NCBI GenBank assembly: GCA_965153455.1
Contig: OZ234501.1
Location: forward strand, 15,860,855-15,924,854
Source of the DNA: Sphagnum compactum
Lineage: Eukaryota; Bryophyta; Sphagnopsida; Sphagnales
Direction: 5' to 3'
DNA length: 64,000 nt
Part shown: piece by piece, positions 11,125 through 23,559 of the stretch
Numbering within the stretch: the stretch's first letter is position 1
Layout of the letters: each line of letters opens with the position of its first letter
Made by a program: the position numbers and the translations under genes
Notes under the pieces: model-generated
Database searches by the model: none
What the model was told of the DNA's origin: nothing
Seen by the model: the letters and a program-made list of their open reading frames with translations, nothing else

Positions 11125-13395
11125 ATGGAGGTGGTGGTTCCGGTTGTGAGTGTCTTATCTAATTTAAAGACCATAAGTGGCGGCTTGGATGCAGTCACAA
11201 ATCGTGTGAAGACGACGGCAAGTGGTTACAATAAGGAAACACATGACAACTTGCTCATACGGAAAGCAACCCTGGTTGCGCTTGTGGAATTTGCAGGCCA
11301 GTCGGACCGTAATATTGGCATAGAAGCTAGGGGAGTCCTAGAAAGGATGGAGAAAGCGACTAACGAACTGAAGACAAAGGTCGAGAGTCACACAAGAGTA
11401 CAGCGGTTCTTTCATCATGACAATACTAGCCAAAAACTCAAGTCTCTGCAGGATATGGTACATCACTTCTGCCACCTCATGCAGCTCCAGGCTCTATGTC
11501 CAGACCGCCGACACGACTTTGCAGGAGACCAGTGGACCTGTGTTTTGTTGGATCTCGAAATCGAGAATCTCGAGCAGAAACGTCTTATTGAGGTAGTACT
11601 CATTTACTGATTGAGGTAGTCCATACGACCTCAATTGAGTGCAAATGTCAGTCGTTCACTGAAATTTGTCGGCTTGGTAATATTGCAGGAGATGGCAGAG
11701 TGCTCTGTGACGCGGAGATCAGACGCACATCAGCAACGCCCGAAGGTACGTTAATACTAAATTCACTAAGCTATCATAATCATAATATGGCGGCAGGGTC
11801 CAAGTACTAGGACAGAAGTTCTTGGAGCTTTGTATAGGGTAGGCACTGCTATCAATGGCTTCCGCCCCGTGAACCAAGGTACAGTGCGAAAGGCCCAAGG
11901 TCTTGGTTCAAGACGGAAGCGACTGCCGACAGCAGTGCCTTCCCTTGGTACAAACAGAGGTGCATCATGATAAGGATGTCAATAGAGATACATTCAAATG
12001 AATTGCAGTAAGGTGAATATATCTCCATCAGATTTGAATATATATCCATCCCTAGGGATAATACATGTAATGTCTCCCACCTCCAGGGAGGTTATGAGAA
12101 ATATCCAGAGCAGGAAATTGTGATTGGGGAGGTTCCTCAAAGGGGCCCAACCTTACTACTATTTTCAGCTGAGGTGTTTAGGTAGCTAGAGAGATCGAGA
12201 GAAAAATGTACGAGTCGCACCAGTTATTGACAAATTATAAGTGTGTCACCAGGCTGACCCATCGCTCGAGAACTATTTCAACAGTAAGGTTACAGAGTGT
12301 AGCGAGCGGCTTGGCAACATTCTTTCAAACGATACATTGGAAGAAATGACGATCACAACAGAGGAGGAGCACAGTTTTCACATGGCGTACGTCATGCCAT
12401 GTGGTGCCACAATCGAAAATGGCGCTGCAGCAATCCCAGTGCCGTCCATGGCTGGATACTCGCGTGCCGTTCTGGAGTGCATTCAGACTGTGCTTTCCTT
12501 TGTGGAACACTGTGCGAGTTTTCTCTCTGGTACAGCCGAGGAGAGACACTATTACGAATTGTTGGGGAAGCATTTGGTGCAGTTGATTACAGTCGTGTTG
12601 CCTGAGCTCATAACCAACGGAACCGGACGTCTACTGAGTGTAAAGGAAGGGATACAACTCTACCTGAATGCTTGTCGGCTCCGTAAGTTCCCTGGAAGCA
12701 CATCTTTCAAGCGCGAAATCAAAGATAAGTACCCTCTCATCGGCAACAAGTACTTGGAGTTGGACCTCTATAAGGAACCTCATGCAGGACGGTGGGAAGA
12801 TTTGAATGATCGCCTATGGGAGACTATAAACCAGCTCGCGTTCGTAGAAATGAACTGGGAGGCCACGTTTTCGCGGATCAGTTGGCTTCCCGAGGACTGT
12901 CCTCAGGCAGCTGGAAAGGACTATCTGAAACCAGTCTACAACAACTTGCAGCGACTGGCGGAGACTCTCCGGCACCCAGGACTCACACACTATTTACCTC
13001 AAATACATAATTGTTTCACGAGGGTGATATTGGAGCTCGGTGATTGCATAGCAGGAATGTTTTCACGTGACGAAGTGGAGAAGTTTAATATACACGCCCT
13101 GAGGGAGATCAATTTCGACCTAGAACTGATCTTAAAATTTGCAGACGAAACTGATGGGTGGCTTCAAAGTAGCGACACCTATGGGCTTATCAGAGAGTCC
13201 GGTCTAAGGAAAGCCTGGAAGTGGGTGAACCTTCTGATGAGGATCGAACCCGAGCTGTTCCCGGACAAAAAATTTCGAAGAGATTACTACGTTGCTGTGA
13301 AGGAAAGGTACCATCCTGGTCTTGACGAAGGGAGAGTCATTCGCGTTTGCGAGAAGTTTGTTCATACTGATGGCGCGGTCAGCACAAGGTTTTAG
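11125..13395 (+). CDS. Gene A: HeLo/MLKL-like helical module joined to a Sec15-like C-terminal domain
   Basis: Three exons by GT-AG rules: 11125-11592 (468 nt), 11689-11745 (57 nt) and 12253-13395, joined in phase 0, giving 555 aa. Donors are GAG|GTAGTA and AAG|GTACGT; acceptors are TTGCAG|GAG and CACCAG|GCT. Residues 1-125 are helical, with a pattern (ERMEKATNELKTKVESHTRV, then QRFF and LKSLQDMVHHFCHLMQLQ) resembling the four-helix bundle of MLKL/HeLo/RPW8-type proteins. Exon 2 encodes a 19-aa hinge starting EMAE. The last ~130 residues read as the Sec15 exocyst C-terminal domain: EINFDLELILKFADE near 460, VNLLMRIEPELF near 500, VIRVCEKF near 537. Ordinary plant SEC15 is roughly 800 aa with a different N-terminus, so this is a short, rearranged relative. 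No signal peptide, membrane segment, kinase or NB-ARC motif is seen. Paralogous to gene B. The Sec15 call is fairly firm; the N-terminal call is tentative. Confidence 0.75.
11842..11939 (+). other. 98-nt foldback inside intron 2 of gene A
   Basis: The ends GGCACTGCT (11842-11850) and AGCAGTGCC (11931-11939) are perfect complements. Inside them GGCTTCCG pairs with CGGAAGC and GTGAACCAAG with CTTGGTTCA, leaving small internal loops and a loop of about 20 nt. I estimate 26-28 paired positions per arm. It could be a small MITE or a miRNA-like hairpin carried in the intron. I do not see it in intron 2 of gene B. Confidence 0.5.
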
Positions 13396-13680
13396 GGTTA
13401 CATTCTTGTTAGTCTAGTTCCAGACATTTCTTTCGGCTTCGTTGCAGTTCTGTTTTAACTTTCCGGTGATAACAAGCGGCTCGCTACATATGGCTCTGCC
13501 GTTTTTAATCACATGCATAAGGATGTAAAGATTCAACATACACAATTGGAGACACATGGTAGTTAGCAAGTTGAAGTCCAAGTGGATCGCTCAGTCATAT
13601 CGCAAATGTTTCTATAGTGTCCTGCACACTGCCCCAATATAGACCTTTGTTTTGTCTGTCATGATGGTTAAATGAGCGAC

Positions 13681-13686
13681 AATAAA
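13681..13686 (+). terminator. Likely polyadenylation signal of gene A
   Basis: AATAAA about 290 nt after the stop codon, followed by a T-rich stretch (TTTCTTTTTCTTCCTG). The first 80 nt after the stop are similar to the 3' flank of gene B. Confidence 0.4.
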
Positions 13687-13699
13687 CATTTCTTTTTCT

Positions 13700-15460
13700 T
13701 CCTGTGTTTATGAGAATATGCTTGCATGATTTTCATTGCAGAAAAGCTCAACTAGATCTATATCTTGCTTGGTTGCTGTGTCAAGGTCCTTGACACATAC
13801 CTAGTGCATGGTTGGATTCAGGGTTTAGGGTTTACAAAGCCTGTTGATATTGTGTATTCTTTAGCAGATATGCTCCATTCCTGATCTCCATATTTGCTAC
13901 TCTCATGACTGTCGACCATACACCACCTGAAGAGCAATCAGGAAATTGGTTTGATGTTCTAATCTTGTTTCTACAAAGGATGAGCTTCTGCAACCTTGGC
14001 TTGGCCTATTCCCCACTCTGCCACTAAAAGCACTGAAAACTCGTTCACGTAATTTCTCCTGCATTGCAACTCCCCTCTGTCATGCTCTGCAGTAAGGACT
14101 TTTGAAACCTTTGTGCAACTTTGACAAACAAATGAAGGTATATTTTGTGTCAATGTGCTTTTTCAATTGCGTGGACTTGTGAGTGTTTTGAGCAATCATG
14201 GACAGGGATTTCGACATGTGTGCTGCCATTGCAGTCAGGGTGGGTTTGCAAACAGGTCTGTGAAAAGGATCATGCTAGATTGATATAGAAATCTGTGTAA
14301 CTGTGCAGAGAATGTTTAATGCACTCCTTCGGGTTACCGTCTTCCTTGTTATTACTGTATTTCTTGGTGGCAGATGGGAGGTTTCTGTTGGAGAGCCCTG
14401 CATTTTGAGACATCTTCAATCTTCATGTGGCAATTGTCAAGGTATGCCACACAGAATCCACTTTGTTTTTTGGGTTTTACTTGTAGAAGGCAAAGGAATA
14501 GTTTGCATCAATGAACTTGGAATTCTTACTGTAAGGCAGTGACCAGTGCCTGTCATCTGGTTCCCTATTCCTTGTCTACAGTCCCAGCGTTTTTGCTATT
14601 GGAATAGGAAGGTGACCAGTGGGAGACAATGTATTTGTGCAATGTTCCAATTGCTTGCTTGATGTGTGCTCCCTTCATCTGAGAACTAAGTAATTAGCAG
14701 AGCTGTAGTTATCTCTGTTTTGAGTTTATAATTGTAGGCTTGGACTAAACTTGGTGCACAGAACTTGGTGTTTCTTTCAAAGCAGATTTAAGATGGCTCT
14801 CTATCTAACGAACAGGAGAGTAGTTTAACAACCAGAGAGGAAGCAGAGAAGAAGGCAGGGAGCATGCAGGGTTTCCAATGGTTGTAGGGAGCTTCGTTCT
14901 TGCACATGGATGAGGTCCTGGCAGAAGCAGTAAGTTGTAAGCAAAACCTCAAAATGGAGGTGAAGAATCAGATCATGAATTTCAAGAATCTACATGGGTA
15001 TGTCACTCCAGATCTGTGTCACTATCACTACTAAGCTCTTAGCTTGATTGGTTAGTTCTTCATGCAATTACCGCTCTTAGCTTGGATGCAACAACACTTG
15101 TAGCTTGAGTTGCAAGCAGGAACCAGGTTGAATTTGGGTCTAACCAGTTTCTAATTCTTACAATTTGCATTTGTGTTGAAAGGCTCAAGTAATTTTCTCT
15201 AGAAGTTATAAGCATTTCCAGTTTTGTAAATCAGTGTTGGCTGGTTCTGGGTCTGGTTCTGGGGTACTGTAAATCAGAGTTGGCTGGTTCTGAGGTGTAC
15301 CCATCCATACCAAAGGTTCTGAACTTTGTAAACCAGGCTGCTGGAGCCAGACTCTGTTACTGGGCCCCTACTACTTGCAGGAAAATATTTTCTTACTTGT
15401 TTTGAATTTTATGGAATCAAGTACTAAATTCTTCTGTTTCCTAGGCACGGACATTGCAGA
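13700..15460. repeat. Downstream flank of gene A, a segmental duplication (block A)
   Basis: Matches the flank of gene B at 41280-43000 in the same order (for example TTGCAACTTTGACAAAC at 14115 and 41768, and GTGTAGAAGGCA-like sequence at 14480 and 42450). The part 15340-15450 matches gene B's 42880-42980 in inverted orientation, so an inversion separates the two. A third copy lies inverted at 62790-64000. No convincing coding frame; the short frames at 13971-14153 and 14303-14542 are not conserved in frame. Confidence 0.7.
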
Positions 15461-15682
15461 TAAAGTTTGCAAAAAGATTGCACATATGTCAAATCCTGTG
15501 GCAACCTTGTAATTGCTTGTACGAGGTTGATATGTACCCAATCATTAGTTGCAGGCTCTATGTAATATGACAAAACCAAGGGTTTCTGTGTAGGGTATAA
15601 CACCAGAGTAGCAGGCTGTTCCTGGTGATCTACGAATGTTAAGGTTCATGATAAACTTCACATTCATATTTAACATCATGAA

Positions 15683-16414
15683 TTGCCCTTGCAATCATTT
15701 GTAGTAGCTCACCCACCTACAGTTGCACATTTTTCCCCTATGTGTGAAGGTGATCACATACCTAATAATTTTTTTGGTTATTTGCTTCACAAGGTTCAAG
15801 GAGAAAATAGTCTTGCATCACATGTGGAGGAGATAGGGGCTTTAGAATTAGGGTTTTCCACAGAAAATGTGGTAGGTAGGGAAGAACATGCTAGGAGATC
15901 ATGGACAAATGTCAATTTTTTGTGTTTATTAGACCTTGTGGAAAACAAATATTGAGAACACAACTGTAAGCAATTTAATGAGAGTAATTGGAAGGCATTC
16001 ATAGATGTTGTGAATGTAAATTTCTCAAATGATGTGTAACACAATTGAAGCAATTTCAAGACAAATGGAACAAAATGAAGATGTATGAAACATAAAAAAG
16101 AAGATTCAGGCAACTAGTACACCTTTACCATATTGGCCATGGTTGAACATTTTCACAATAATTTTTGTGGTATTACCAAAATAAATAGCATACATAATGC
16201 CATAGATCAAGGTGTGTGTGTGTTGAATTTTGAGACTAAGATTGTGAATGTTAGTGATGAAAAGATGTTCAAATACCTTAGATGCCTAGTAGCCTTGAAA
16301 GACAAATTCATGTGTTTGGGGATGATAATACAAATGTTGGAATTGCCCCATTTGCCAATTGTGATAGCCTTAGTACTAGGGCATACAAGTTACCTGATGT
16401 GCAAAGAAACTTAA
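15683..16414 (+). pseudogene. Myb/SANT-like protein of a PIF/Harbinger transposon
   Basis: One frame runs through the whole segment with several internal stops (first at about 15953). The text reads as the Myb/SANT-like accessory protein of PIF/Harbinger elements: SWTNVNFLCLLDLVENKY, then KQFNESNWKAFIDVVNVNF with the spaced tryptophans of the fold, and a C-terminal part DEKMFKYLRCLVALKDKFM. In this family the Myb-like protein helps the transposase bind DNA in the nucleus. The transposase lies just downstream on the opposite strand, as expected for one element. The stops make the copy non-functional. Confidence 0.7.
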
Positions 16415-16889
16415 TAAGAAGCTAGAAAGGAAGAAGAGGAGGTTGTTTATAGGTTCATTTGCAATTGCAAATGCCATTATTAATTTCATATGTGTGATGA
16501 AGGAAATTGAAATGAAAAAAATGAAAATGATAAAATTCAACACATTTCAAATGTTGTAAAGTGAAGAGAATGGGAAACAAATGATGATACAAGGTCAACT
16601 ACAAATGGTTGCTTTGTTTATAGATGTGTTGAAACCAAAGACCACAAATGGTAGTGATAGTAGTGGCAATTGATTAAAAGTTAGTAATGACAATTGACTT
16701 TGATTTGTGTTTGCATTTGTGTGAAGAAAGATTTGGAGTTCATTCTAAAACTCTTGTATTACTTTATCATGGTACAATTACATGATCGATCATCCATTGT
16801 TGAAAAAGACCTCTCCTTAATCTTTCACCTTTTACTTTTGCCTTTTGTCCTTTTTCCTTTGCTAAAAATAAGCAATCTATCCACATCAA

Positions 16890-17501
16890 ACCTTATTAGA
16901 TTATCAACTTATATTCTTGCATTTGCCAATCCAAGCTCCGATGCACTCCACATTTCATAATAATTACGAAACACAACAAGCAATTGTAATTGATGATGCT
17001 TTATCAACTTTTGAGTTAAAACGTTTCAAAATTCGCCATCTATTTTTCAAAGAACGGAATGTATTTTCTATGACTACCCTCCTTGAATTCATGTTAGAAT
17101 CATACATTATCTTGTCCAAATTTGTAGGATTATGAGTATTTCAATTCTTTTGCAAGTAGGTACAAATTGGATAAACTACATCACCAATTAAAAGTGGAAC
17201 GCATTTCATATTTCGAATAACAAGAACTAGTTCTTGGAAAACTTCATGAGACCTCAATTATGCTACACTTTTTGAATTGTTCACCATCGTGAACCCCCTC
17301 TAGGTTGGCCAACACAAAAGTTCCGAAATATTTTGTTTGCATCATACATAACTTGCAACACAATACATAGAACTTTTTCCTATTGAAAACATCACCAACA
17401 GGAAATGTAATTTTCTTGCTTGGAAGATTCGTCAAAGGAATGTGAATTTCATCTAGTTCCAAAAATGTTAAGTATACTTGTAAGATCCTCAAAATGAACA
17501 A
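16890..17501 (-). pseudogene. PIF/Harbinger transposase (DDE_Tnp_4 type), decayed
   Basis: On the minus strand the upper part gives a frame containing GTFVLANLEGVHDGEQF, and after a frameshift VIRNMKCVPLLIGDVVYPIC and RVVIENTFRSLKNRWRI. These are the regions around the second Asp (GDVVYP) and the Glu (VIENTF) of the DDE nuclease of PIF/Harbinger transposases. The tail reads ITIACCV before another frameshift. Upstream, 17520-18200 (minus strand) is too decayed to follow. It is convergent with the Myb-like pseudogene at 15683-16414. I could not find the terminal inverted repeats. Confidence 0.75.
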
Positions 17502-17509
17502 TGATGTCC

Positions 17510-19070
17510 TTCAAATGTTAACTTGAAAAAATATTGATGTATTTATTAAACAAGTTGTCTTTGTCAATTAACGCATCACAAACAATGTCAACATATTTTC
17601 TAATTATTGATGCACTCTTATTGAATTGATCGAACACATATGTAACACTAAATCCATGAACAAATCAATAAATAACAATAGCTACAATCTTTCTAATTTC
17701 TAATTGAGACTTGACATGGTTTAAATAACTTGATTGCAAAAAAGGTGTTTAGTCTAAAACTAGGTTATTGAAAGTTTCAAAATTCATATTATAATGCAAC
17801 AACATTTCTTATTTTCCATTTCACATGTGGTATGACACACATTGGTTTTCACAATGTCCCAATGTGTGTTATTGCCTAGGTTCTTTCCACTTGAAATGCA
17901 ATGGGATGTTTTCTCCTATTCACACTAACCAAGAACATTGAAAAGACATTGAAACCCCATCATACTCCCATCTAAATTTGAAAACACAGTACACACTTTA
18001 AATTTAAATGTTGCACAATTTCCTAATGTAATAAAAAATAACATCGAAATCAAAAACACTTTACCCAAGTGAGGCTGGATCCATTTACACAAATTTTGAA
18101 AACAACCAAAAGTGCTAAAATTATGATTTTTTAAACAATTTTTACTGGTGTAAAAAAAATTAATTTGCATTGTTTTGGGACTTTTCTAATGGATTCCTAG
18201 CCTTTAAACCTAGCAATTATGTGTGGGTATATCACTTGTGCACAACAATTTCAATCACATCCTATTTTACTTTACTTTGAAACTCCTGAAAAGGCATTAT
18301 CATAGCATCTTGTAAGATCATGTGGAAGAGTGAATGAAAGATGAATACACACATGATGACATTTTATAGCTTTGTTCATAATTGTTGAGAGTTGGTGAAG
18401 TGTCAATTTCTTACTGGAGAAGCTTTCCATCGATCAAGATCCTAATATTGGCCATGGAAAAAAATACACCAAACTAAATTGAACGAAGAGAGCATATGTA
18501 GAACATTTCCATTTTGTTATGTATTTGTGTGCCTTTGTTTATTCATTGTTTAAACTACCCTACTTCAGATATTCCATATTTTTTCTGTGGGTTTTCCTCT
18601 CCACCTGCACCACCCACTAGATTCAACTTTTTGCGCATTCACTCACAGGTTGCAGCCATGAAACTAGTTAGCTTGTTTATTATAAGTTTTATCATTTGGT
18701 CTACTACAAGCTTTCTGTCCGTAGGGTTTTTTGTTTGTGGTAAAAGAAGGATGGGCACAAATGAACGATATTCCACTATTTTTTTAATATTCTTCAATAG
18801 TTTGACTAGCAAATCTTCACAAAATAGGGATTGAGTAGCTCACATGTGACCTGACCTTTACACTACTTTGCAAGCACAAGGGACAGCTTACACAAACACC
18901 TACTTTGCAAGCATAAAACGTACCTCGTGCCTATTATGTAAGTGTAAGTTGCTTCTTCTTTTCATTGAGGCTACATTCCTAAATTTAAGGTGTTCTCCAT
19001 TTGCACTAAAAGTTCTAGTGGAGTACTTTCCCTAAGCCTAAAAATACATAGATCACAACATGGTATGAAT
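17510..19070. other. No recognisable gene; probably decayed N-terminal part of the PIF/Harbinger transposase, then AT-rich spacer
   Basis: Short broken frames on the minus strand between 17520 and 18200 lie where the N-terminus of the transposase would be, but I cannot match motifs. From 18200 to 19070 nothing is recognisable. The 106-aa + frame at 18514-18834 shows no family features. Confidence 0.3.
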
Positions 19071-19076
19071 GTGTAA

Positions 19077-19167
19077 GGTAATGCCCTAGCAACAAAACAT
19101 TACACCAGGTGACCAAAGGTTGGAGGTGGAGGTCTAGGCTGTAATGCCCTATTGCTAGGGCATTACC
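19077..19167. repeat. 91-bp foldback with perfect 16-bp terminal inverted repeats
   Basis: GGTAATGCCCTAGCAA (19077-19092) is the exact reverse complement of TTGCTAGGGCATTACC (19152-19167). No clear target duplication flanks it. It abuts the low-coordinate end of the LINE, so it may belong to the LINE 3' end or be a tiny separate MITE. Confidence 0.7.
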
Positions 19168-19649
19168 CAACTTGATAATTGAGGACTAATGAGGGGAGGG
19201 AGAACAATGTTTTCAATATGGGTGGGCCTTCCCATTGTAAAGCGAGAAGGCTTGCTTCCAAGTTTATTACTAGTGTTGTGAAGGTATCTAATTTGCAATG
19301 TTAGATTCAGGAAAGACCTCGAGAAGGGGAGGGAGGCAGCAGCCCCATCAAACATTAAAGAAATCCAAGAAATACAAGGGGGGCAAGAAGCACCACACAA
19401 TGGTGGCACAATCAACCCCAAAGATGCCTAAGTGACACCATTCCACCTTGAAGGCTTGATCAATCCTAGTTTGAATACTAGGGTCACGGGTGGACCGAAG
19501 GGAATTAATGGCCTTCCAAGTGGCCATTCCAACCTCAACGGTAGCTACCCAGGCTTGCTGAAGGATTTTCCTAAAGGAATACTGGTTATCAAAATGCTTC
19601 CGGCATCTCTCCATCCAAAGGAAGTAAAGGATAAAACTGCGAAAGATGT

Positions 19650-22600
19650 CAAGCGGTTGTCTGATGTAGGAGAAGCCTCCCGGGGGGGGTCATCTTCTCT
19701 CTCGAAGACAGTTTCACCCAGCATGACGAATGGCTAGGAGAGAGTGATGTCATTGGGCGCTCCCCATTTTTGCCAGATGTGATAGAAGGCCTCCCAAGCC
19801 TGTTTGGCAAGGGGACATTCGAGAAGACAGTGTTGAGGGGATTGAGGGGCCTCCTCTGTGCACACCTTGCACGTGGGAGGATCCCCATGCATTGTAGCCA
19901 TGTGCCAACCGGGAGGCCCCGGTTTAAAATGAGCCATATGAGAGTGCCAACCTTTCGGGGTCGGGCGTTATGCCAGATTCTAGCCATAACTTGCGTGACA
20001 GTGGAATTCTGCAAGTTTAACCTTTGAATGAAGGAGCAGATGTTCACGCTTTGGGTGGGTTTCCTTGCGTTTCGGTAACCTCGCTTTGCGGAATAGCCAA
20101 AAAAAGGAGAGTCACCCATTTGGGAGGAGGCTTGCCAGTGCCACTCTCTTGGGTCCCAGGGAAGCCCATCAATGAAACAGGATTCGAAAATTTAGAGTAG
20201 GGGGAGCTTGGTGAGTGATGGGAGCTCCCTGGCAACTTTATATGGGGCTCCGTGTCTTTCTTGGTAAAGGACCCTGATTGGGTGATAACCTTCAGGGGAG
20301 AGGGTTATCACCTGGGAGTTCGCAGCTCTGATGAGACCAGTGGGGGTAACCCTCTGGAATTCAATGGCTTGCACCGTGTTGGGGGTGACCCTGGTTACAT
20401 GGTATACCCATTTTAGAGTGGTGTTGTTTTCGGAGTTTTTTTGCTAATCCAGTCCCCTGCCTGAAAGCGGTTAGTGTAAGTTGCAAGATTCCATGGGATA
20501 TTCGCTATGATGATTTCTTTGTTGTTCCTGTTGGTGGCGTGGTAGGTCATTCGGAGGGCTTGGAGGCTTTTCCATGCCCTGCCCTCCTGATCCCAAAGAT
20601 CTTTGATTCGGGTGCAACCAGAATTGGCAATGGCGCATCCTTCATTGTGACCACTCACTCCCAGAGGGTGACCAGTCGTGTTGAAGATGAGAGGGTTGCT
20701 GAAAATGGGCTGTCTGAGAACCTCCACATGGGATGCGGGTTCGGACTTTGCTAGACCAACTCTTACGTTGAGCCAAGAGCCAAGGATGCTCTTCCAAAAT
20801 GAGCATTTCAATTTTTTGAGCTTGGGGGTGGCAAATAGCCAATTTATATCTGGGATGCTTGGCCCTTTGCTGTGCACCGGGAGATGGACCTGATCTGCTC
20901 GGTGCCTTAGAATCTCTTTCCAGGGTTCTCCTCCTGGGGCAAGTTTTTCCACCAGAAGTTTGGCAAGAAGTGCTTCGGATTGTGCCTTGGGGTGTATGAT
21001 CCCTAGGCCGCTGCTAGACAAGGGAAGTGTAAGAGAATCCCATTTGACCTTGGCTCGTGTGTTGGAAGCCTTTCCCCCCCAAATGAAGTTTCGTACCACT
21101 CCTCTGATTTGGTTGCACATCCTTGGATTGGGGTTCCAACAAGCTACCAGGTACCACATTGAGGAAAACAATACTTGGTTGGCAACCAGAATTCTGTCGG
21201 CGAGAGAGAGGTTGCACTTGCCCCAGGCGATCATTTTCCCTTTTAAGGTGAGCATGAGTTTTCAAAATTGGCCTCGGTGGGTAGCCGGAAGCCTATTTGG
21301 ATGCCTAAGTATCGAACCCCTTGTCCCTCGGGGATCCATCTCAGCCCAACTTTTTGTCCCCATTCCCATTCCTTTTTTTCCTTGCTAGCCCATATGGCCG
21401 CGGATTTTCCCCAATTGACTTTTGCCCCAGAGGCAAGACAAAATAGTTCGAGGACCGCCCAAGCTTTGCTCAAGTTATTCGGGGAGCCCTTAAGATAAAG
21501 TGCGGTGTCGTCCGCGAAAGTTTGACCCCGAACGCATCCCCCTTTGGGGAGGTGCATCCCTTTTATTTCGTGCTTTGGGTCGTCCAGCATATGGCCCAAA
21601 ACATCCACAGCAAGAATGAACAGGTATGGAGCTAGTGGACAGCCTTGTCTGACTAACCTGGCGAGTCTGAAGTCCTCTCCAGGTTCCCCATTTACTTTGA
21701 CTAATGAGGACGCGAGCCAGTAAAGGGATGAGATCCATTGAATTCAAGTGGGGCAGAAACCCAGTTTGGACAAGGTTGGGAAGAGGAAGCCCGATTCAAT
21801 CCTGTCAAATGTTTTTTCAAAATCGAGGAGTAGGAGGACAAGGTCTTGGCCACTTTCTGGTGCCTAGACCAGAGCCTCCTGAGCCAGGAAGTTATTGTTT
21901 TCCTTCTACGAAACCGGTTTGGTTTGGTCTGATCACGAGAGGAAGGAATTCTTGGATCCTTTTAGCTAAAGTTTTAGCAAGGATCTTGTATATGCTTCCC
22001 AAAAGTGTGATTGGGCGCCAATTCCCCAATTTTGAATGGTCCCTTGACTTCGAAATCAGGGTGATCATGCCCTTGTTAATGTATTCCAAGGTTAATCCCT
22101 GTGCTAACATGGCCTTGAAGGCTAGTAGTAGCGTGGGGCTACCTCATTCACATATTCTTGAAATAATTCTGTTGGGATTCCATCGTGCCCTGGGGCCTTG
22201 CCTTTGGGGAACAAGGTGATGGCTTCCGTGATTTCTACCAGGGATAAGGGTTGGGTCATGTTGGCGTTCATGGTCTCCGTGACCCGAGTGGGGACGCTCT
22301 CCCAACATCTCTCTTGTGCCAGAGGTGCCTGGGGAATGCACCTATGACTCATAGAGGTTAGCATAAAATCTTATGATGTAATGAGAGAGGTCCTTCTGGT
22401 CGGAAATTGTCCTTCCATCAACCTCTAATTCCTTCAGGAGTGTCTTTTTCTTTCCGATTCGGTGGAAATCAAAGAAAGTTTTGGAGCAGGTGTCCCCATA
22501 CCTGAACCATTTAGCCGCTGAGAGGTGACTGTTGCGCTCAACTGAGGCTTAGAAAACCTCTGCCAGCTTTCCTTGCGATTCAGACAAGATGTCCCGCAGT

Positions 22601-22857
22601 TGTTCGTTAGTTGGGTCCCGCTGGAGCTGCTCCTCAGCCAGCTGGATTTTCTTTGCGTGCACTCTGACCTGCGCTCTCAAGCGGCGCTTTTCCTTCGCTA
22701 ATCTCGCGTTGCAGGCCAATACTCTTTCGGTGGCGGCCTCCAACCAGGGGGCCCACTCTGAGTCGTTTGAGGGTGTTGCAACCCCACTTTGGGCTAAGTG
22801 TGAGGGTGAAGCCCACACTCCCAAAAGTGGGAAGTTGGAGTCCTTCGGGACTCCCAA
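19650..22857 (-). pseudogene. LINE ORF2, reverse transcriptase and C-terminal part
   Basis: Minus-strand pieces in several frames follow the L1 reverse transcriptase in order: a coiled linker (22857-22549), FPKGKAPGHDGIPTELFQEY (near 22250), NWRPITLLGSIYKILAKTLA (near 22010), the catalytic GQTFADDTALYLKG (near 21510), the thumb region with NFIWGG (near 21070), and a C-terminal zf-RVT-like stretch with WHNARPRKVGTLIWLILNRG and conserved Cys/His (20000-19830). The FADD box is intact, but at least five frameshifts or stops break the frame. The enzyme would copy LINE RNA at a nicked target. Confidence 0.85.
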
Positions 22858-23540
22858 AAACTCAGAAGCAATTACAGGGGGTCAAAAGACCTCGCCTTGA
22901 AGTGTTCTTTATATCAATGGAAAGGTCTTGAAGTGTAGATGTCTAAAATGACCTCGCATTGGCAATTTGGACATTTGCAGCTCAAGTTATGGGCAAAAGA
23001 AGGGCCGGGAGTCAAACTGGCAATTTGACTCCCGACCACTAAAAGTCGGGAATCGACCCTTTCCCGACGTCGCTTGAAGGAGTGGAACATGGCGTTGGAA
23101 AGCTCTCAAAGAGGGCTACAACTTTGGTTGAGACCTCACTCCAATCGGAGGTTGGACTCGAGAGATATGAGCTCCCAAAGTTCCGGGACTCCAACCCGGG
23201 ACAGTTTCGGGACTCCAACTTGGGAGTCCCGGGAAAAAGAGCCATTCGGATGTAGCCTCCGCGGTGAGACGCAGAGTATACTATATGGGGGAAGGTGGTG
23301 GCTTCCCCCGAGTCCGGGCCGTGGTGAGTCAAGTGAGTCCGAGTTAGCCCGTGGCTTGTCCTAACACCCAAAGGGTGCAGAATGAGTTCTAACCAACTTG
23401 GGGTTGGTTTTGATGCAGATTTGAGTAGGTGAAACGCTTGTCCTCTTCCTAGTCTAATCTCGGGACTTCTAGCATGCCCCTTTACCCCTCTTTAGTGCTG
23501 GAAGTTGGGAGCGGCCCTCAAGTCCCAACTTTCCGCAACT
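22774..23540 (+). repeat. Dispersed repeat R1, copy 2, inserted in LINE ORF2
   Basis: Starts TGTTGCAACCCC at 22774 and contains the shared 27-bp hairpin at 23007-23033 plus GGGACTCC-rich blocks. It interrupts LINE coding sequence: endonuclease text stops near 23550 and the linker resumes at about 22770, so this copy inserted after the LINE. GAGGGT flanks the left end and ACCCTC the right end, an inverted rather than direct relation, so no target duplication is clear. Confidence 0.75.
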
Positions 23541-23559
23541 CTACATAGTTAGACCCTCA

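Noticed and set aside
11125-13395. Gene A as an NLR or kinase because of the RPW8/MLKL-like N-terminus
   Set aside because: No P-loop, NB-ARC, LRR or kinase motif is present, and exon 3 reads as Sec15.
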